From assembly GCF_011751765.2 (NCBI RefSeq), contig NZ_CP061169.1:2728001-2792000 (forward strand): a stretch of 64,000 nt of DNA, read 5' to 3'. The notes under the pieces are model-generated. The model made no database searches. It was not told the DNA's origin and saw only the letters and a list, made by a program, of their open reading frames with translations. Numbering within the stretch: the stretch's first letter is position 1; each line of letters starts with the position of its first letter. Source of the stretch: Paramicrobacterium chengjingii (GTDB lineage Bacteria > Actinomycetota > Actinomycetes > Actinomycetales > Microbacteriaceae). Shown here piece after piece: positions 43,653-52,395 of this stretch. The position numbers were made by a program, and so were the translations under genes.

Positions 43653-44831
43653 TTAGGGCCTGGTGATCGCCGCGATGAGCCCTTCGGTGAGACGTTCTTT
43701 GAGCACGCACGCCGCCCCCGCAAGGACGGGCGGCTGTGTCACTCCAGTGCTCTGAATAAGGGGATGCCAGCGTGTGTGATTCTCGATGGCGGCGGCCACT
43801 TCGCGAGCGAGAACATCTCCGCCCATCACGCCGACGGGTCCGCTGAGAATCACCGCTTCAGGGTCGAGCACGGCAAGCACAGGCGCAATGCCGAGGGCAA
43901 CGCGTTCGGCGATCTGTGTCAGCATCCCGTCCCGCTCGTTCGATGCGTCGATAGCAGCAAGCAGGTCTTCAAAACGCTCCGCGCTGACACCGTATGCCTG
44001 GGCTATCGACGCGATCGCATCGCCGCTGATGAGATCTTGCAGATCACGCGCCCGGGGGTCGAGGTCTGCGGCTCTCAACGGAGCAGACAGATAACCGATC
44101 TCACCAGCGCCACCGCTAGCCCCGGCAAGCACCTCGCCTCGAATATCGAATGCGACGCCGAGCCCGTTTCCCACCCAGAACAACGCGAAACTGCCCAGGT
44201 CTTTTCCCACGCCGATTTCGCGCTCGGCGACGGCGGCAACCTTGACGTCGTTCCAGACGACAACATCGAATCCGAGGTCGGCAGACAACCGCGTGTTGAT
44301 GTTCTCGCGCGGCCACCCCGGCATCTCATCGGTGAACGATAGCTCCCCCGTCGATGCGTTGACTGCCGCCTGCACACCGACCACGGCTCCGCGCACACGA
44401 GCCGGGTCGACGCCGGCCTGCGCACACGCCCTGTGAACCGCGCCGGTCAGTTCCGTGGCAGCATCCTTGTCTCCACGCGACCGTGCGTGAAAGTCCTCGA
44501 CGACGGGGTAATCACCTCCGGCGGCATCGATCACCACGGAACGAGTGACTTCAGGCTGCACATCGATAGCCACGCCGATCGCCAGTTTCCGGCGCACCCC
44601 ATAGCTCATGGCGGTGGGGCCCCGAGAGCCTGCGATCTCCCCCACTGGTTCGATCAGTCCGGCCGCCTCCAACCGAGATACCATCTGCGACGCCGTCGGC
44701 TTCGACAGCCCCGAGAGTTCACCCAGTCGATTGCGAGTGAGCACGCCGTACTCAAGCAGAAGGGCGAGTGCCTTCTGGTCGTTTGTCGCGCCCAGCCACG
44801 ACGGCGTACCGGGGAGTGACTTCGTTGCCAT
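43653..44831 (-). CDS. ROK-family transcriptional regulator
   Basis: 392 aa. N-terminal winged helix (LLLEYGVLTRNRLGELSGLS, then KPTASQMVSRLEAAGLIEPV) joined to a ROK sugar-kinase-like domain with FALFWVGNGLGVAFDIRGEV. The zinc-binding CxCGxxGC signature of ROK repressors is not visible, and the kinase catalytic motif EIG is altered. Expected to repress the ABC-GH4-kinase operon of which it is the first gene, binding sugar or sugar phosphate as inducer. Operator candidates lie at 44870-44896. Confidence 0.9.
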   Translation of the reverse strand: MATKSLPGTPSWLGATNDQKALALLLEYGVLTRNRLGELSGLSKPTASQMVSRLEAAGLIEPVGEIAGSRGPTAMSYGVRRKLAIGVAIDVQPEVTRSVVIDAAGGDYPVVEDFHARSRGDKDAATELTGAVHRACAQAGVDPARVRGAVVGVQAAVNASTGELSFTDEMPGWPRENINTRLSADLGFDVVVWNDVKVAAVAEREIGVGKDLGSFALFWVGNGLGVAFDIRGEVLAGASGGAGEIGYLSAPLRAADLDPRARDLQDLISGDAIASIAQAYGVSAERFEDLLAAIDASNERDGMLTQIAERVALGIAPVLAVLDPEAVILSGPVGVMGGDVLAREVAAAIENHTRWHPLIQSTGVTQPPVLAGAACVLKERLTEGLIAAITRP

Positions 44832-44869
44832 TGCTGTCCTGTCTCTGTGGGTGAAATTTAATGTACAGG

Positions 44870-44896
44870 AAAGATTCTTAATAGTAAAGATTCTTT
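44870..44896 (-). promoter_or_regulatory. Direct-repeat operator before the ROK gene
   Basis: AAAGATTCTT occurs at 44870-44879 and 44886-44895, 16 bp apart, 39-65 bases before the ROK start. Each copy is itself an odd palindrome (AAGA-T-TCTT); the second extends to AAAGATTCTTT. AT-rich in a GC-rich background and near a TACTAT -10-like element. Likely autoregulatory ROK site. Confidence 0.6.
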
Positions 44897-45043
44897 TCTA
44901 TACTGCTCGAGCATGCGCCAAAACTGGCGAGGTCCTCGCCCGAATTCCTGACCCCTTTTGGCGTTAGCTCTGAAACTGCGGGGCACGGGCATCAGGCACG
45001 ATAGCGTGAAGTGAGACAGGCAACGCACCGAGGGAGGGCGGAG

Positions 45044-46501
45044 ATGCTCGACGCAGTCGTGGTGGGTTCCGGACCTAACGGCCTCGCCGCCGCCGTCACG
45101 CTCGCTCGCGCCGGACTCAGCGTTCGTGTATATGAAGGTTCGGAGCACCTCGGCGGCGGATCGCAGACCGCCGAACTGACCGAACCGGGCTTTCACCACG
45201 ACGTGTGCTCTGCCGTGCATCCCATGGCCTACGCCTCGGAGTTCTTTCACCGCTTCGGCCTCGCCGAACGCCTCGAATTCATCACCCCGCCTGTCTCGTA
45301 TGCCAACCCGCTCACTTCGACCCACGCCGCGCTGGCCTGGCGCGACCTCGAACGCACAGCAGAGAGTCTCGGCCGTGACGCCCAATCGTGGCGAGCACTC
45401 CTGCGCCCTCTTCTGAACAGCCTTGCCGCCATTTCCGACGCGGTGGCTCACCCGATTCTGCGCGTGCCGCGGCATCCTGTGCCTCTCGCTCGATTTGCTG
45501 CGCGCGCGATTGAGCAGGGCTCTCCCCTCTGGAATCTCGCGTGGCACGGCGACGATGCCCCCGCGCTGCTGACCGGTGTGATCGCGCATTCGATCCGCCC
45601 ACTGCCGAGCATCGCCCCCACTGCTGCCGGACTCGTTCTCGCCGCATATGCACACGCCGGCGGCTGGCCGATTCCTGTGGGCGGCAGCCAGATGATCACC
45701 GATGCGCTCGTTGCCGACGCTGTCTCGCACGGCGTCGAATTCGTCACGGACCACCACGTGGGGTCGCTCAGCTTGCTTCCTCCTGCCCGCGCCGTCATCG
45801 CCGACACCGGTGTCGGCGGCCTCAGCACACTCGCCGGCGATCGGATGCCGCGAGACTACGCGCGCGCCCTTGAACGGTTTCGCCCGGGCAACGCCGCGTC
45901 GAAAGTGGACTTCGCGCTGTCCGGCCCGATCCCCTGGGCCAACCCCGACCTGGCACGCACGGCAACGCTGCATCTCTGTGGCACCCGAGCCGACGTTGCG
46001 CGAGCCGAGAACCAGGTGGCCCGCGGTAACCACGCGGACAACCCGTATGTTCTGCTCTCTCAGCCGAGTGTGTTCGACCCGACGCGCGCACCGTCGGGCA
46101 TGCATGCGGTATGGGCATACACGCACGTTCCACGAGGATCGACGATCGACCAGACCGAAGCCGTCACGCGCCAGATCGAGCGTTTTGCACCGGGGTTCCG
46201 CGATCTGATCATCTCGTCAGCGACGCGCACGGCCTCCGAACTTCACAATCACAACCCCAACTTCATCGGCGGTGACATTGCAACGGGTGATGTCTCGCTT
46301 CGCCAGCTCGTCGCGCGCCCCGTTCCGTCGTTCGACCCCTGGCGAACGCCTATGCCCGGTGTCTACCTGTGCTCGGCGGCAACGCCACCCGGCCCCGGCG
46401 TACACGGGCTTGGTGGCTGGAGGGCCGCGCTCTCCGCACTGCGCAACGAGTTTGGCATCCACCGCGAGCCGGATCTTTCGCCCCGCCGCCGCCGCCGCTG
46501 A
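45044..46501 (+). CDS. FAD-dependent phytoene-desaturase-like oxidoreductase
   Basis: 485 aa from ATG 45044 behind GGGAGGGCGG. Dinucleotide-binding motif [20 protein letters not shown] at 3-22, and a C-terminal FAD motif [20 protein letters not shown]. Member of the CrtI/PDH-like (NAD(P)/FAD amine oxidoreductase) family also called pyridine-nucleotide-disulfide-oxidoreductase-domain protein 2 type. No carotenoid genes are adjacent, so a carotenoid role is not supported; substrate unknown. Confidence 0.87.
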   Translation: MLDAVVVGSGPNGLAAAVTLARAGLSVRVYEGSEHLGGGSQTAELTEPGFHHDVCSAVHPMAYASEFFHRFGLAERLEFITPPVSYANPLTSTHAALAWRDLERTAESLGRDAQSWRALLRPLLNSLAAISDAVAHPILRVPRHPVPLARFAARAIEQGSPLWNLAWHGDDAPALLTGVIAHSIRPLPSIAPTAAGLVLAAYAHAGGWPIPVGGSQMITDALVADAVSHGVEFVTDHHVGSLSLLPPARAVIADTGVGGLSTLAGDRMPRDYARALERFRPGNAASKVDFALSGPIPWANPDLARTATLHLCGTRADVARAENQVARGNHADNPYVLLSQPSVFDPTRAPSGMHAVWAYTHVPRGSTIDQTEAVTRQIERFAPGFRDLIISSATRTASELHNHNPNFIGGDIATGDVSLRQLVARPVPSFDPWRTPMPGVYLCSAATPPGPGVHGLGGWRAALSALRNEFGIHREPDLSPRRRRR

Positions 46502-46676
46502 GAACACAAATCCGCTCACGCATTCGGAAAAGCGTGCCGACACGCCGCTAAACAGGCAACGGCGCACCGCAACACGCCAGGAGATTCCGAATGCCTGAAC
46601 ACAGCAAGATCCGTCGCGCGGATGACGCGTGTGAGAAGTGAAATCCGTAGTGTGGCAGAGCAACGAAAGGGGAATC

Positions 46677-47435
46677 GTGCAGTCAGCAGCTCTCTCAATC
46701 CGTGGCCTCGTCAAGCATTTCGGGGCGAAAGTGGCGGTCTCCGGCATCGATCTCGACGTGCCCGCCGGCTCGTTCTACGGTCTGGTCGGCCCCAACGGCG
46801 CAGGCAAGACGACGACGCTCTCAATGGCAACAGGGCTTTTGCGTCCGGATGCCGGTGGCATCAGCATCCATGGCGTCGACGTGTGGCAGAACCTCGTTGA
46901 AGCGAAAAAGCTCGTCGGTGTGCTCTCCGACGGCGTCGCTTTGTTCGACAGGCTCACGGGTCAGCAGCTCGTCACCTACGCCGGCATGCTGTGCGGTCTC
47001 GACCGAAGCAGCGCAGTCGAGCGCACCACAGACCTGCTTACAATGCTCGATCTCACCGACGCGGGAAGCTCGCTCGTCGTCGACTACTCCGCGGGTATGA
47101 CCAAGAAGATCGCGCTCGCCTGCGCTCTCGTTCATGCGCCGCGCGTGCTGGTGCTCGACGAGCCCTTCGAGTCGGTCGACCCGGTGTCGGCGGCGAACAT
47201 CCGTGACATCCTTGCCGAGTATGCGCGCGGTGGAGGAACGGTCATTGTCTCCAGCCACTCCATGGACCTCGTTCAGCGCATGTGCGACCACGTTGCCATC
47301 GTCTCCCAGGGCCAGATCGTCGCCGCGGGCACCGTCGATGACGTGCGCGCAGGGTCGACGCTCGAAGACCGTTTCGTCGAGCTCGTCGGCGGGCGCCGTC
47401 ACACAGAGGGGCCGTCATGGTTGCAGTCCTCGTAA
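46677..47435 (+). CDS. ABC transporter ATP-binding protein (export type)
   Basis: 252 aa from GTG 46677 with AAAGGGGAA just upstream. Walker A GLVGPNGAGKTTTLSMATGL, signature region DYSAGMTKKIALACALVHAP (YSAGM in place of LSGGQ), Walker B RVLVLDEPFESVDPVSAANI. The degenerate signature is frequent in the Ecs/YhcH-like ABC-2 group. Overlaps the permease gene by 19 bases, forming a two-gene exporter whose substrate is unknown. Confidence 0.9.
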   Translation: MQSAALSIRGLVKHFGAKVAVSGIDLDVPAGSFYGLVGPNGAGKTTTLSMATGLLRPDAGGISIHGVDVWQNLVEAKKLVGVLSDGVALFDRLTGQQLVTYAGMLCGLDRSSAVERTTDLLTMLDLTDAGSSLVVDYSAGMTKKIALACALVHAPRVLVLDEPFESVDPVSAANIRDILAEYARGGGTVIVSSHSMDLVQRMCDHVAIVSQGQIVAAGTVDDVRAGSTLEDRFVELVGGRRHTEGPSWLQSS

Positions 47436-48985
47436 GTCTGCGGTTCCGCTCGCTGTGGAACTCCCTCAGACGCAGCCCCTGGCAGATGGTCGGAGCAGCA
47501 TTCGGCGCGTTCTACGGGCTCGGGATGCTGGGCCTGCTGTTCGTCGGATTTGTGCTGCTCAGCATCGCACCACTTGAGCTCGCGCGCCCCATTGTCGTCG
47601 GAGCAGGTTCCGTTCTTCTTCTCGGGTGGCTGATTGGCCCCCTCGTCACCGTCGGCACCGATCAGACGCTCGACCCGATCAAGCTCTCGCCGTTCCCGAT
47701 CTCGCGAGACACCCTGTTCATCGCTCTGACAGCAAGCGGAGTGCTGGGCATTCCCGGCATCGTCACGACGGTTGCCGCACTGGGGTCGGCCATCATCTGG
47801 TGGCGGCATCCGCTCGCCCTCATCGTGTCGATCGTGTGCGCGGCAATTGCCGTGCTCACGTGCATTACAGCGTCACGCGCGTTCACAACCGCCTCGGCGG
47901 GCGTCAGCTCTGGCCGGCGCTTCCGTGAGCTGTCTGGCGTGCTTCTGTTCATTCCGCTCATTCTTCTGGGGCCGATCATCATCGCCGTCACCGAGGGAGC
48001 GCGGTCGATCGCCGATCTACTTCCCGCAATCGCGTCGGTGCTCAGTTGGACGCCGCTCGGCGCGGCCTGGGCCGTGCCCGGCGATGTCGCTGCGGGCGAG
48101 TGGGGTGCCGCTGCGGCACGGTTCGCCATGGCTCTAGCCACACTCGCCGTGTGCCTCGTCCTGTGGCGTCGAGGTCTCGACCGGATGCTGTCGAGCCCAC
48201 TGCGCTCGAGCGCATCCGCGCAGTCCCACACCGGTCTCGGCTTGTTCAACGTTGTCCCCGACTCACGCATGGGCGCCGTCATGGCCCGATCGCTCACGTA
48301 TTGGATGCGGGATCCACGCTATGCGCGGCAGATGCTCGTCGTACCTCTGATTGTTGCGCTCATGCTGTTCTACGGCATGCTGGGTGCCGGCGGCATGGGC
48401 ATGGTGACGTTTGGAGTCATCTTCGCAGCGTTCATGATCTCGACAAGCCTGTATGCCGATATCGCATTCGATGGCACTGCCTTTGCCCTGCACATGGCGT
48501 CGGGCGTACGCGGTGTCGCCGATCGAACGGGTCGTGCTTTCGCCGTGGCATCGTTCGGCGTGCCGCTGATGGTCGTGATCACTGTCGTTGTCGCCGCTGT
48601 GAGGGGAGATTTCGCGGGAGTGCCGTCGCTTTTGGGTGTTGTGCTCAACATCACGCTCGCGGGCTTCGGGGCTGCAAGCATTACGTCGGTGCTCCTCGTG
48701 TTCCCCGTGCCGAAGCCGGGAGACAGTCCGTTCAAATCTCAACCCGGCGCGGGACTGCCGTCAACGGTTGCCATGCTGGGAACCTTTGGCGCCACGGCTG
48801 TGCTCTCCATCCCAACTTTCGCCCTGGGCATCAGCTACATCGTGACGGGCAGCTCGCTCATTGGGTGGATCGGGCTCGCGGTGGGCGTCATCGTGGGGTG
48901 CGCAGCCTTTGCCGGCGGCATGGCGATCGGTGGCCGAATCTACAATGCTCGAGCGCCCGAGCTCCTCGCGACGCTGCGAAAGTAG
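47417..48985 (+). CDS. ABC-2-like exporter permease
   Basis: 522 aa, ATG 47417 behind GAGGGG. About 12 transmembrane segments, with an early RFRSLWNSLRRSPWQMVGAA cytoplasmic-entry segment and a central soluble loop (RMLSSPLRSSASAQSHTGLG, MRDPRYARQ). Fits the ABC-type transporter permeases of the EcsB/YhhJ-like type. Works with the preceding ATP-binding protein. Substrate unknown. Confidence 0.85.
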   Translation: MVAVLVSLRFRSLWNSLRRSPWQMVGAAFGAFYGLGMLGLLFVGFVLLSIAPLELARPIVVGAGSVLLLGWLIGPLVTVGTDQTLDPIKLSPFPISRDTLFIALTASGVLGIPGIVTTVAALGSAIIWWRHPLALIVSIVCAAIAVLTCITASRAFTTASAGVSSGRRFRELSGVLLFIPLILLGPIIIAVTEGARSIADLLPAIASVLSWTPLGAAWAVPGDVAAGEWGAAAARFAMALATLAVCLVLWRRGLDRMLSSPLRSSASAQSHTGLGLFNVVPDSRMGAVMARSLTYWMRDPRYARQMLVVPLIVALMLFYGMLGAGGMGMVTFGVIFAAFMISTSLYADIAFDGTAFALHMASGVRGVADRTGRAFAVASFGVPLMVVITVVVAAVRGDFAGVPSLLGVVLNITLAGFGAASITSVLLVFPVPKPGDSPFKSQPGAGLPSTVAMLGTFGATAVLSIPTFALGISYIVTGSSLIGWIGLAVGVIVGCAAFAGGMAIGGRIYNARAPELLATLRK

Positions 48986-49016
48986 CGGCATCCGCGCTCT
49001 CCCTTAGGATCGGGGC

Positions 49017-50627
49017 ATGAGTTCTCCACCGCAGATCGACGGCTACAGCTATGTGAAGCTGCTCGGCCGCGGTGGTTTCTCTGACGTGTACCTGTATCAC
49101 CAGCAGCTTCCCAACCGGTTCGTCGCCATCAAAGTGCTGCGCACCGATGCCCTCAGCGAGACCCTGCGCCGGCAGTTCACTGCCGAGGCAAACCTGATGG
49201 CGCGGGTGTCATCGCACTCGGCCATCGGCACGATTTTCTCGGCGGGTGTGGATGCCGAAGAGCAGCCGTATCTCGTGATGGAGTACTGCTCCGGCGGCAG
49301 CCTTGGGGCGCGCTTTCGCCACGCGCCGCTCGACGTCGCCGATGTTCTACATATCGGCGTGCGTGTGGCATCCGCCCTGGAGTCGGCGCACCGCGTCGGC
49401 GTTGTGCATCGTGATGTGAAGCCGGCAAACATCCTGATCAATGACTACGGTGCCGCCGTTCTCACCGATTTCGGTATCTCCGCAATCGCCGACGGCTTCC
49501 CCGAAGCCACACGCATGCGCGAACAGGCATATGCAACGCAGTCCGCCGTTGACAACAATGCGAGCTCGCTCGGAATGAGTATTCCGTGGGCGGCCCCCGA
49601 GAACTTCGACGATGAACCGCGCGTTGATGTTCGCAGTGATGTCTTCTCGCTCGCCGCGACGCTTTTCTCCCTGCTTGAGGGACGCAGCCCCTTCGAGGTG
49701 CCCGGGGGTTCCAATCGCGGCGCACACCTGGTCGCCCGCATTCAAAACGGAAGCGTAACTCCGATGCAGCGTCAGGGTCTGCCCCCTGTCGTCGTCGATG
49801 CGCTCATGAGAGGGCTCAGCCATGAGCCCTCGCAGCGTTTCCCGACGGCGCTCGACTTCGCGCAGAGGCTTCAGCAACTGGAACGCGACCTCGGTCTCGC
49901 ACCGACGCGCATTGAAGTTCCCTCCGTGCCGAGCGACGTGCCCGCGGCCGAAACAACGGTCCGTGCGGAAGCCACTGCAGAAAAACCCCTTTCCGGCTAC
50001 GCGCCCGTTGCGCATTCGGCCGTTCCGGCGCAGACGCAGATGTCGCACGTCACCGAGCCGCCGACGCACGCCTCACGTCCCCGAAAGCACCCCCGATGGC
50101 GTCTCGGGGTGATCATCGCGGCAGCGGCCGCTGTGATTCTCGTTCTCGGCATCGGCATCCCACTCGCCGTGAACAGTGCGGCAAGCAATCATCCGACGCA
50201 GACCCCGACGGCGCAGCCCCCGCTCACCATCGACAGTCTTGACATCGTCGAAGGAGACGACGAATGGTCTGTCACCGTCCCCGAAGACCTCGCTCCACCA
50301 ACCGAGCGCGAAGGAAAAGTGCTTCTCGAGGGCGAGAGCTCAACGACGATTACCGATTCCAGCCGAGTGTCGTTCGGGTACGACGAGGCAACGTGGGATT
50401 ACGGGTGGGAGTCTCACCTCTCACCGCCTGACTCCGGCACATTCAGCTCGGCGACGACGTCGGGCCGCGCCCTTTCGCAGTTTCTCGGGGTAGACCTCGA
50501 AGGGATGCCCGTCGGCACCGTTGTGATCGCCGCCGCGCCCCAGGGCTACTTCGCTCAGCACTCCCCGCTCACTGATGCTGAGATGACAACGCAGATCGTC
50601 ATCGTGCGCATCAATGCCCTCACCTGA
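49017..50627 (+). CDS. Transmembrane Ser/Thr protein kinase without PASTA domains
   Basis: 536 aa. Hanks-type kinase at about 8-280: Gly loop LLGRGGFSDVYLYHQQ, ATP Lys39, HRDVKPANILIN with catalytic Asp133, DFGISAIADG at 151-160, IPWAAPENFDDEPRVDVRSD. A Pro/Ala linker, one transmembrane helix at about 363-386 (VIIAAAAAVILVLGIGIPLA) and an extracytoplasmic C-terminus of 150 residues without PASTA repeats. Unlike PknB-type kinases it sits alone. TAGGAT just before the ATG suggests a leaderless mRNA. Last gene before the clpP regulatory array. Confidence 0.92.
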   Translation: MSSPPQIDGYSYVKLLGRGGFSDVYLYHQQLPNRFVAIKVLRTDALSETLRRQFTAEANLMARVSSHSAIGTIFSAGVDAEEQPYLVMEYCSGGSLGARFRHAPLDVADVLHIGVRVASALESAHRVGVVHRDVKPANILINDYGAAVLTDFGISAIADGFPEATRMREQAYATQSAVDNNASSLGMSIPWAAPENFDDEPRVDVRSDVFSLAATLFSLLEGRSPFEVPGGSNRGAHLVARIQNGSVTPMQRQGLPPVVVDALMRGLSHEPSQRFPTALDFAQRLQQLERDLGLAPTRIEVPSVPSDVPAAETTVRAEATAEKPLSGYAPVAHSAVPAQTQMSHVTEPPTHASRPRKHPRWRLGVIIAAAAAVILVLGIGIPLAVNSAASNHPTQTPTAQPPLTIDSLDIVEGDDEWSVTVPEDLAPPTEREGKVLLEGESSTTITDSSRVSFGYDEATWDYGWESHLSPPDSGTFSSATTSGRALSQFLGVDLEGMPVGTVVIAAAPQGYFAQHSPLTDAEMTTQIVIVRINALT

Positions 50628-50649
50628 CGCGGCTGTGCTGCCGCCGTTG

Positions 50650-50704
50650 GATCTGCTCTACTCCGATCTGCTCTACTCCGATCTGCTCTGAGCAGTTCTG
50701 CTCT
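50650..50704 (+). repeat. Four CTGCTCT half-sites at exact 15-bp steps upstream of clpP1
   Basis: CTGCTCT begins at 50653, 50668, 50683 and 50698. The first two lie in perfect 15-bp tandem copies of GATCTGCTCTACTCC (50650-50679); the third is the left arm of the near-perfect operator CTGCTC-T-GAGCAG (50683-50695); the fourth abuts the place of the -35. The regular spacing points to ordered regulator binding, probably by the XRE protein encoded at 51983-52354. Confidence 0.8.
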
Positions 50705-50743
50705 GGGCCGCATCAGCTTCCCTCGGTATGCTCTCGCGAGCAT
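50704..50743 (+). promoter_or_regulatory. clpP1 promoter with weak -35 and palindrome over the -10
   Basis: TATGCT (50727-50732) is a fair -10; the hexamer 17 bp upstream (TGGGCC, 50704-50709) is not a sigma70 -35, as expected for an activator-dependent promoter. A second inverted pair, ATGCTC-TCGC-GAGCAT (50728-50743), overlaps the -10 and start site and uses the same TGCTC/GAGCA half-site as the upstream array. Leader of about 14 bases to the ATG at 50753. Confidence 0.55.
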
Positions 50744-50752
50744 GCTCGAGTC

Positions 50753-51364
50753 ATGGCACATGACGACACTTCACCACCGCTCTTCACCGAACGCATGCGC
50801 GAGCAGCTGCTACACAAACGCGTGCTCGTTCTCGACGGCGTGCTCGACGACGACAACGGCACGCTGCTCGCCAGTCAGCTCCTTCTGCTGGCCGCCGAAG
50901 ACTCGAACTCCGACGTCGCACTGTGGATCCATTCTCCGGGTGGCAGTGTCCCGTCGATGCTCGCGATCCGAGACATCATGCGGCTCGTGCCGTGCGACGT
51001 CTCGACCCTTGCACTCGGCCTCGCGTGCAGTGCTGGGCAGTTTCTGTTGTCGGCCGGCACACCGGGAAAACGAAGTGCCCTTCCGCACGCCCGAATTCTC
51101 ATGCACCAGGGCTCGGCCGGCATCGGCGGCTCAGCCGTGGAGGTCGAGGCGCAGGCCGCCGACCTGCGCCACAACCGCGACACCGTCCTGGGGCTCATCG
51201 CCGACGATACGGGCCAGCCCATCGAGCGCATCTTCGAAGACTCGCTGCACGACCGCTGGTACACGACAGAGCAGGCGAAGGAGTACGGGTTCATCGACAG
51301 CATCGTTTCGGGCTTCGACCAGGTCATGCCCGATCGCAGAAATCCAATTGGACTGGGGGTCTGA
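50753..51364 (+). CDS. clpP: ClpP-type protease subunit, catalytically complete
   Basis: 203 aa. Complete serine-protease triad: Ser93 in [14 protein letters not shown], His118 in [11 protein letters not shown], Asp167 in [19 protein letters not shown]. Oxyanion strand HSPGGSV present. It forms heptameric proteolytic rings that need a Clp ATPase. The neighbour's active-site loss means this chain would supply all catalysis in a mixed ring. It is the second-operon kind of ClpP (compare Streptomyces ClpP3) judged by the adjacent PopR-like regulator; the housekeeping clpP1P2 normally next to clpX is not in this window. Confidence 0.95.
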   Translation: MAHDDTSPPLFTERMREQLLHKRVLVLDGVLDDDNGTLLASQLLLLAAEDSNSDVALWIHSPGGSVPSMLAIRDIMRLVPCDVSTLALGLACSAGQFLLSAGTPGKRSALPHARILMHQGSAGIGGSAVEVEAQAADLRHNRDTVLGLIADDTGQPIERIFEDSLHDRWYTTEQAKEYGFIDSIVSGFDQVMPDRRNPIGLGV

Positions 51365-51365
51365 C

Positions 51366-51974
51366 ATGAGCTCATACACAATCCCGAACGTCGTGGCGCA
51401 GCATCCGCGAGGCGAACGCATCATGGACGTTTACTCAAACCTGCTCACCGAGCGCATCATCTACCTCGGCACTCCCGTCGACTCAGGCGTCGCAAACGCC
51501 ATCATCGCCCAGCTGCTGCATCTGGAATCCGAGAGCTCGGGCGAACCGATCAACCTCTACATCAACTGCGAAGGCGGCGACCTCGCCGCGATGCTCGCCG
51601 TGTACGACACGATGCAGTATGTGCAGTCCCCCATCGCGACAACATGCGTCGGCCAGGCCATCGCCGCCGGCGCCGTGCTTCTCGCCGCGGGGACGCCGGG
51701 TCGGCGCGCTGTTCTGCCGCACACGCGCGTCGTGCTGCATCAGCCGGCTGCAGAAGGGCGAGGGGCGATCCCCGACCTTATCCTGCAAGCAGACGAAGTT
51801 GTTCGCATCCGGTCCGAGATCGAAGAGATCCTCAGCACCCACACCGGTCAGACCGTGCAGACGCTTCGTCGCGATACCGATCGAGACCGCGTTTTCACGT
51901 CGGGGCAAGCGCTCGATTACGGACTCGTCGACCAGGTGCTGACGCCGAGGGGACAAGCGGATGCTGCGGCGTGA
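51366..51974 (+). CDS. ClpP paralog lacking the catalytic serine (ClpR-like)
   Basis: 202 aa from ATG 51366, one base after the previous stop. ClpP fold throughout, but the active-site segment reads [16 protein letters not shown], where ClpP has GQAASMGA: the nucleophilic Ser is Ala100 (codon GCC). His125 (VVLHQPAA) and Asp174 ([19 protein letters not shown]) remain. The frame is intact and the rest is well conserved, so it is no pseudogene. By analogy with cyanobacterial ClpR it should be a structural partner that shapes the ring or ATPase docking. Translation is likely coupled to clpP1. Confidence 0.93.
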   Translation: MSSYTIPNVVAQHPRGERIMDVYSNLLTERIIYLGTPVDSGVANAIIAQLLHLESESSGEPINLYINCEGGDLAAMLAVYDTMQYVQSPIATTCVGQAIAAGAVLLAAGTPGRRAVLPHTRVVLHQPAAEGRGAIPDLILQADEVVRIRSEIEEILSTHTGQTVQTLRRDTDRDRVFTSGQALDYGLVDQVLTPRGQADAAA

Positions 51975-51982
51975 CTCTCCGC

Positions 51983-52354
51983 TCAGGCCGCGAGCAGCAG
52001 CGCGTCGACGCCGTTCGTGGTGCTCTGTCGCTGCGGCCCGGCCGCCACCTCGCCCGCGAGTTCGATGAGCGATGTTTCGAGCGCTCCGGCGATCGCCGCG
52101 ATCATCTCGCTCGACGGCTCCTTGCGCCCGCGCTCAACCTCCGAGAGGTATTGCGGTGAGACGCCGGCAGCCTTGGCTGTCTCGATGAGTTTCTCTCCGC
52201 GCCGGCTCCGATGCTCCCGAAGCCGTTCTCCAAGTTCTTCGCGCCACAGCCTCTCCGGCTGCGGGCGCTCGGGCGGCCGCCGTTCCGAATGCTGTCCGCG
52301 CTCCGCATTGGCACGACGACGTCGCGCCACCTTCATGTCCACGATCTCAGCCAT
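51983..52354 (-). CDS. XRE-family regulator of the PopR/ClgR type with LAA tail
   Basis: 123 aa. A basic N-terminus (VARRRRANAERG) precedes an HTH_3 domain at about 37-98: LREHRSRRGEKLIETAKAAG, VSPQYLSEVERGRKEPSSEM. The YLSEVERG-x-KEPSSE segment is that of ClgR/PopR, actinobacterial activators of clp genes. The C-terminus DALLLAA resembles the ssrA-like degron by which PopR and ClgR are themselves destroyed by ClpP. Convergent with clpP2, 8 bases between stops. It should bind the half-site array before clpP1 and the matching site before itself. Confidence 0.9.
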   Translation of the reverse strand: MAEIVDMKVARRRRANAERGQHSERRPPERPQPERLWREELGERLREHRSRRGEKLIETAKAAGVSPQYLSEVERGRKEPSSEMIAAIAGALETSLIELAGEVAAGPQRQSTTNGVDALLLAA

Positions 52355-52395
52355 GCTTCACCCTAAAACGGGCGGCGCACTGCTGTCTCGCGATT

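Noticed and set aside
44858..46126. 422-codon minus-strand frame
   Set aside because: Antisense of the FAD oxidoreductase, Arg/Cys/His-rich, no motif.
50650..50704. CRISPR-like short repeats
   Set aside because: The units are contiguous 15-bp tandem copies without spacers; they fit operator half-sites.
50742..51974. Single 410-codon frame apparently joining both clpP genes
   Set aside because: Only its last 202 codons encode ClpP; the first half is an out-of-frame reading of clpP1. The real second gene starts at the ATG 51366.
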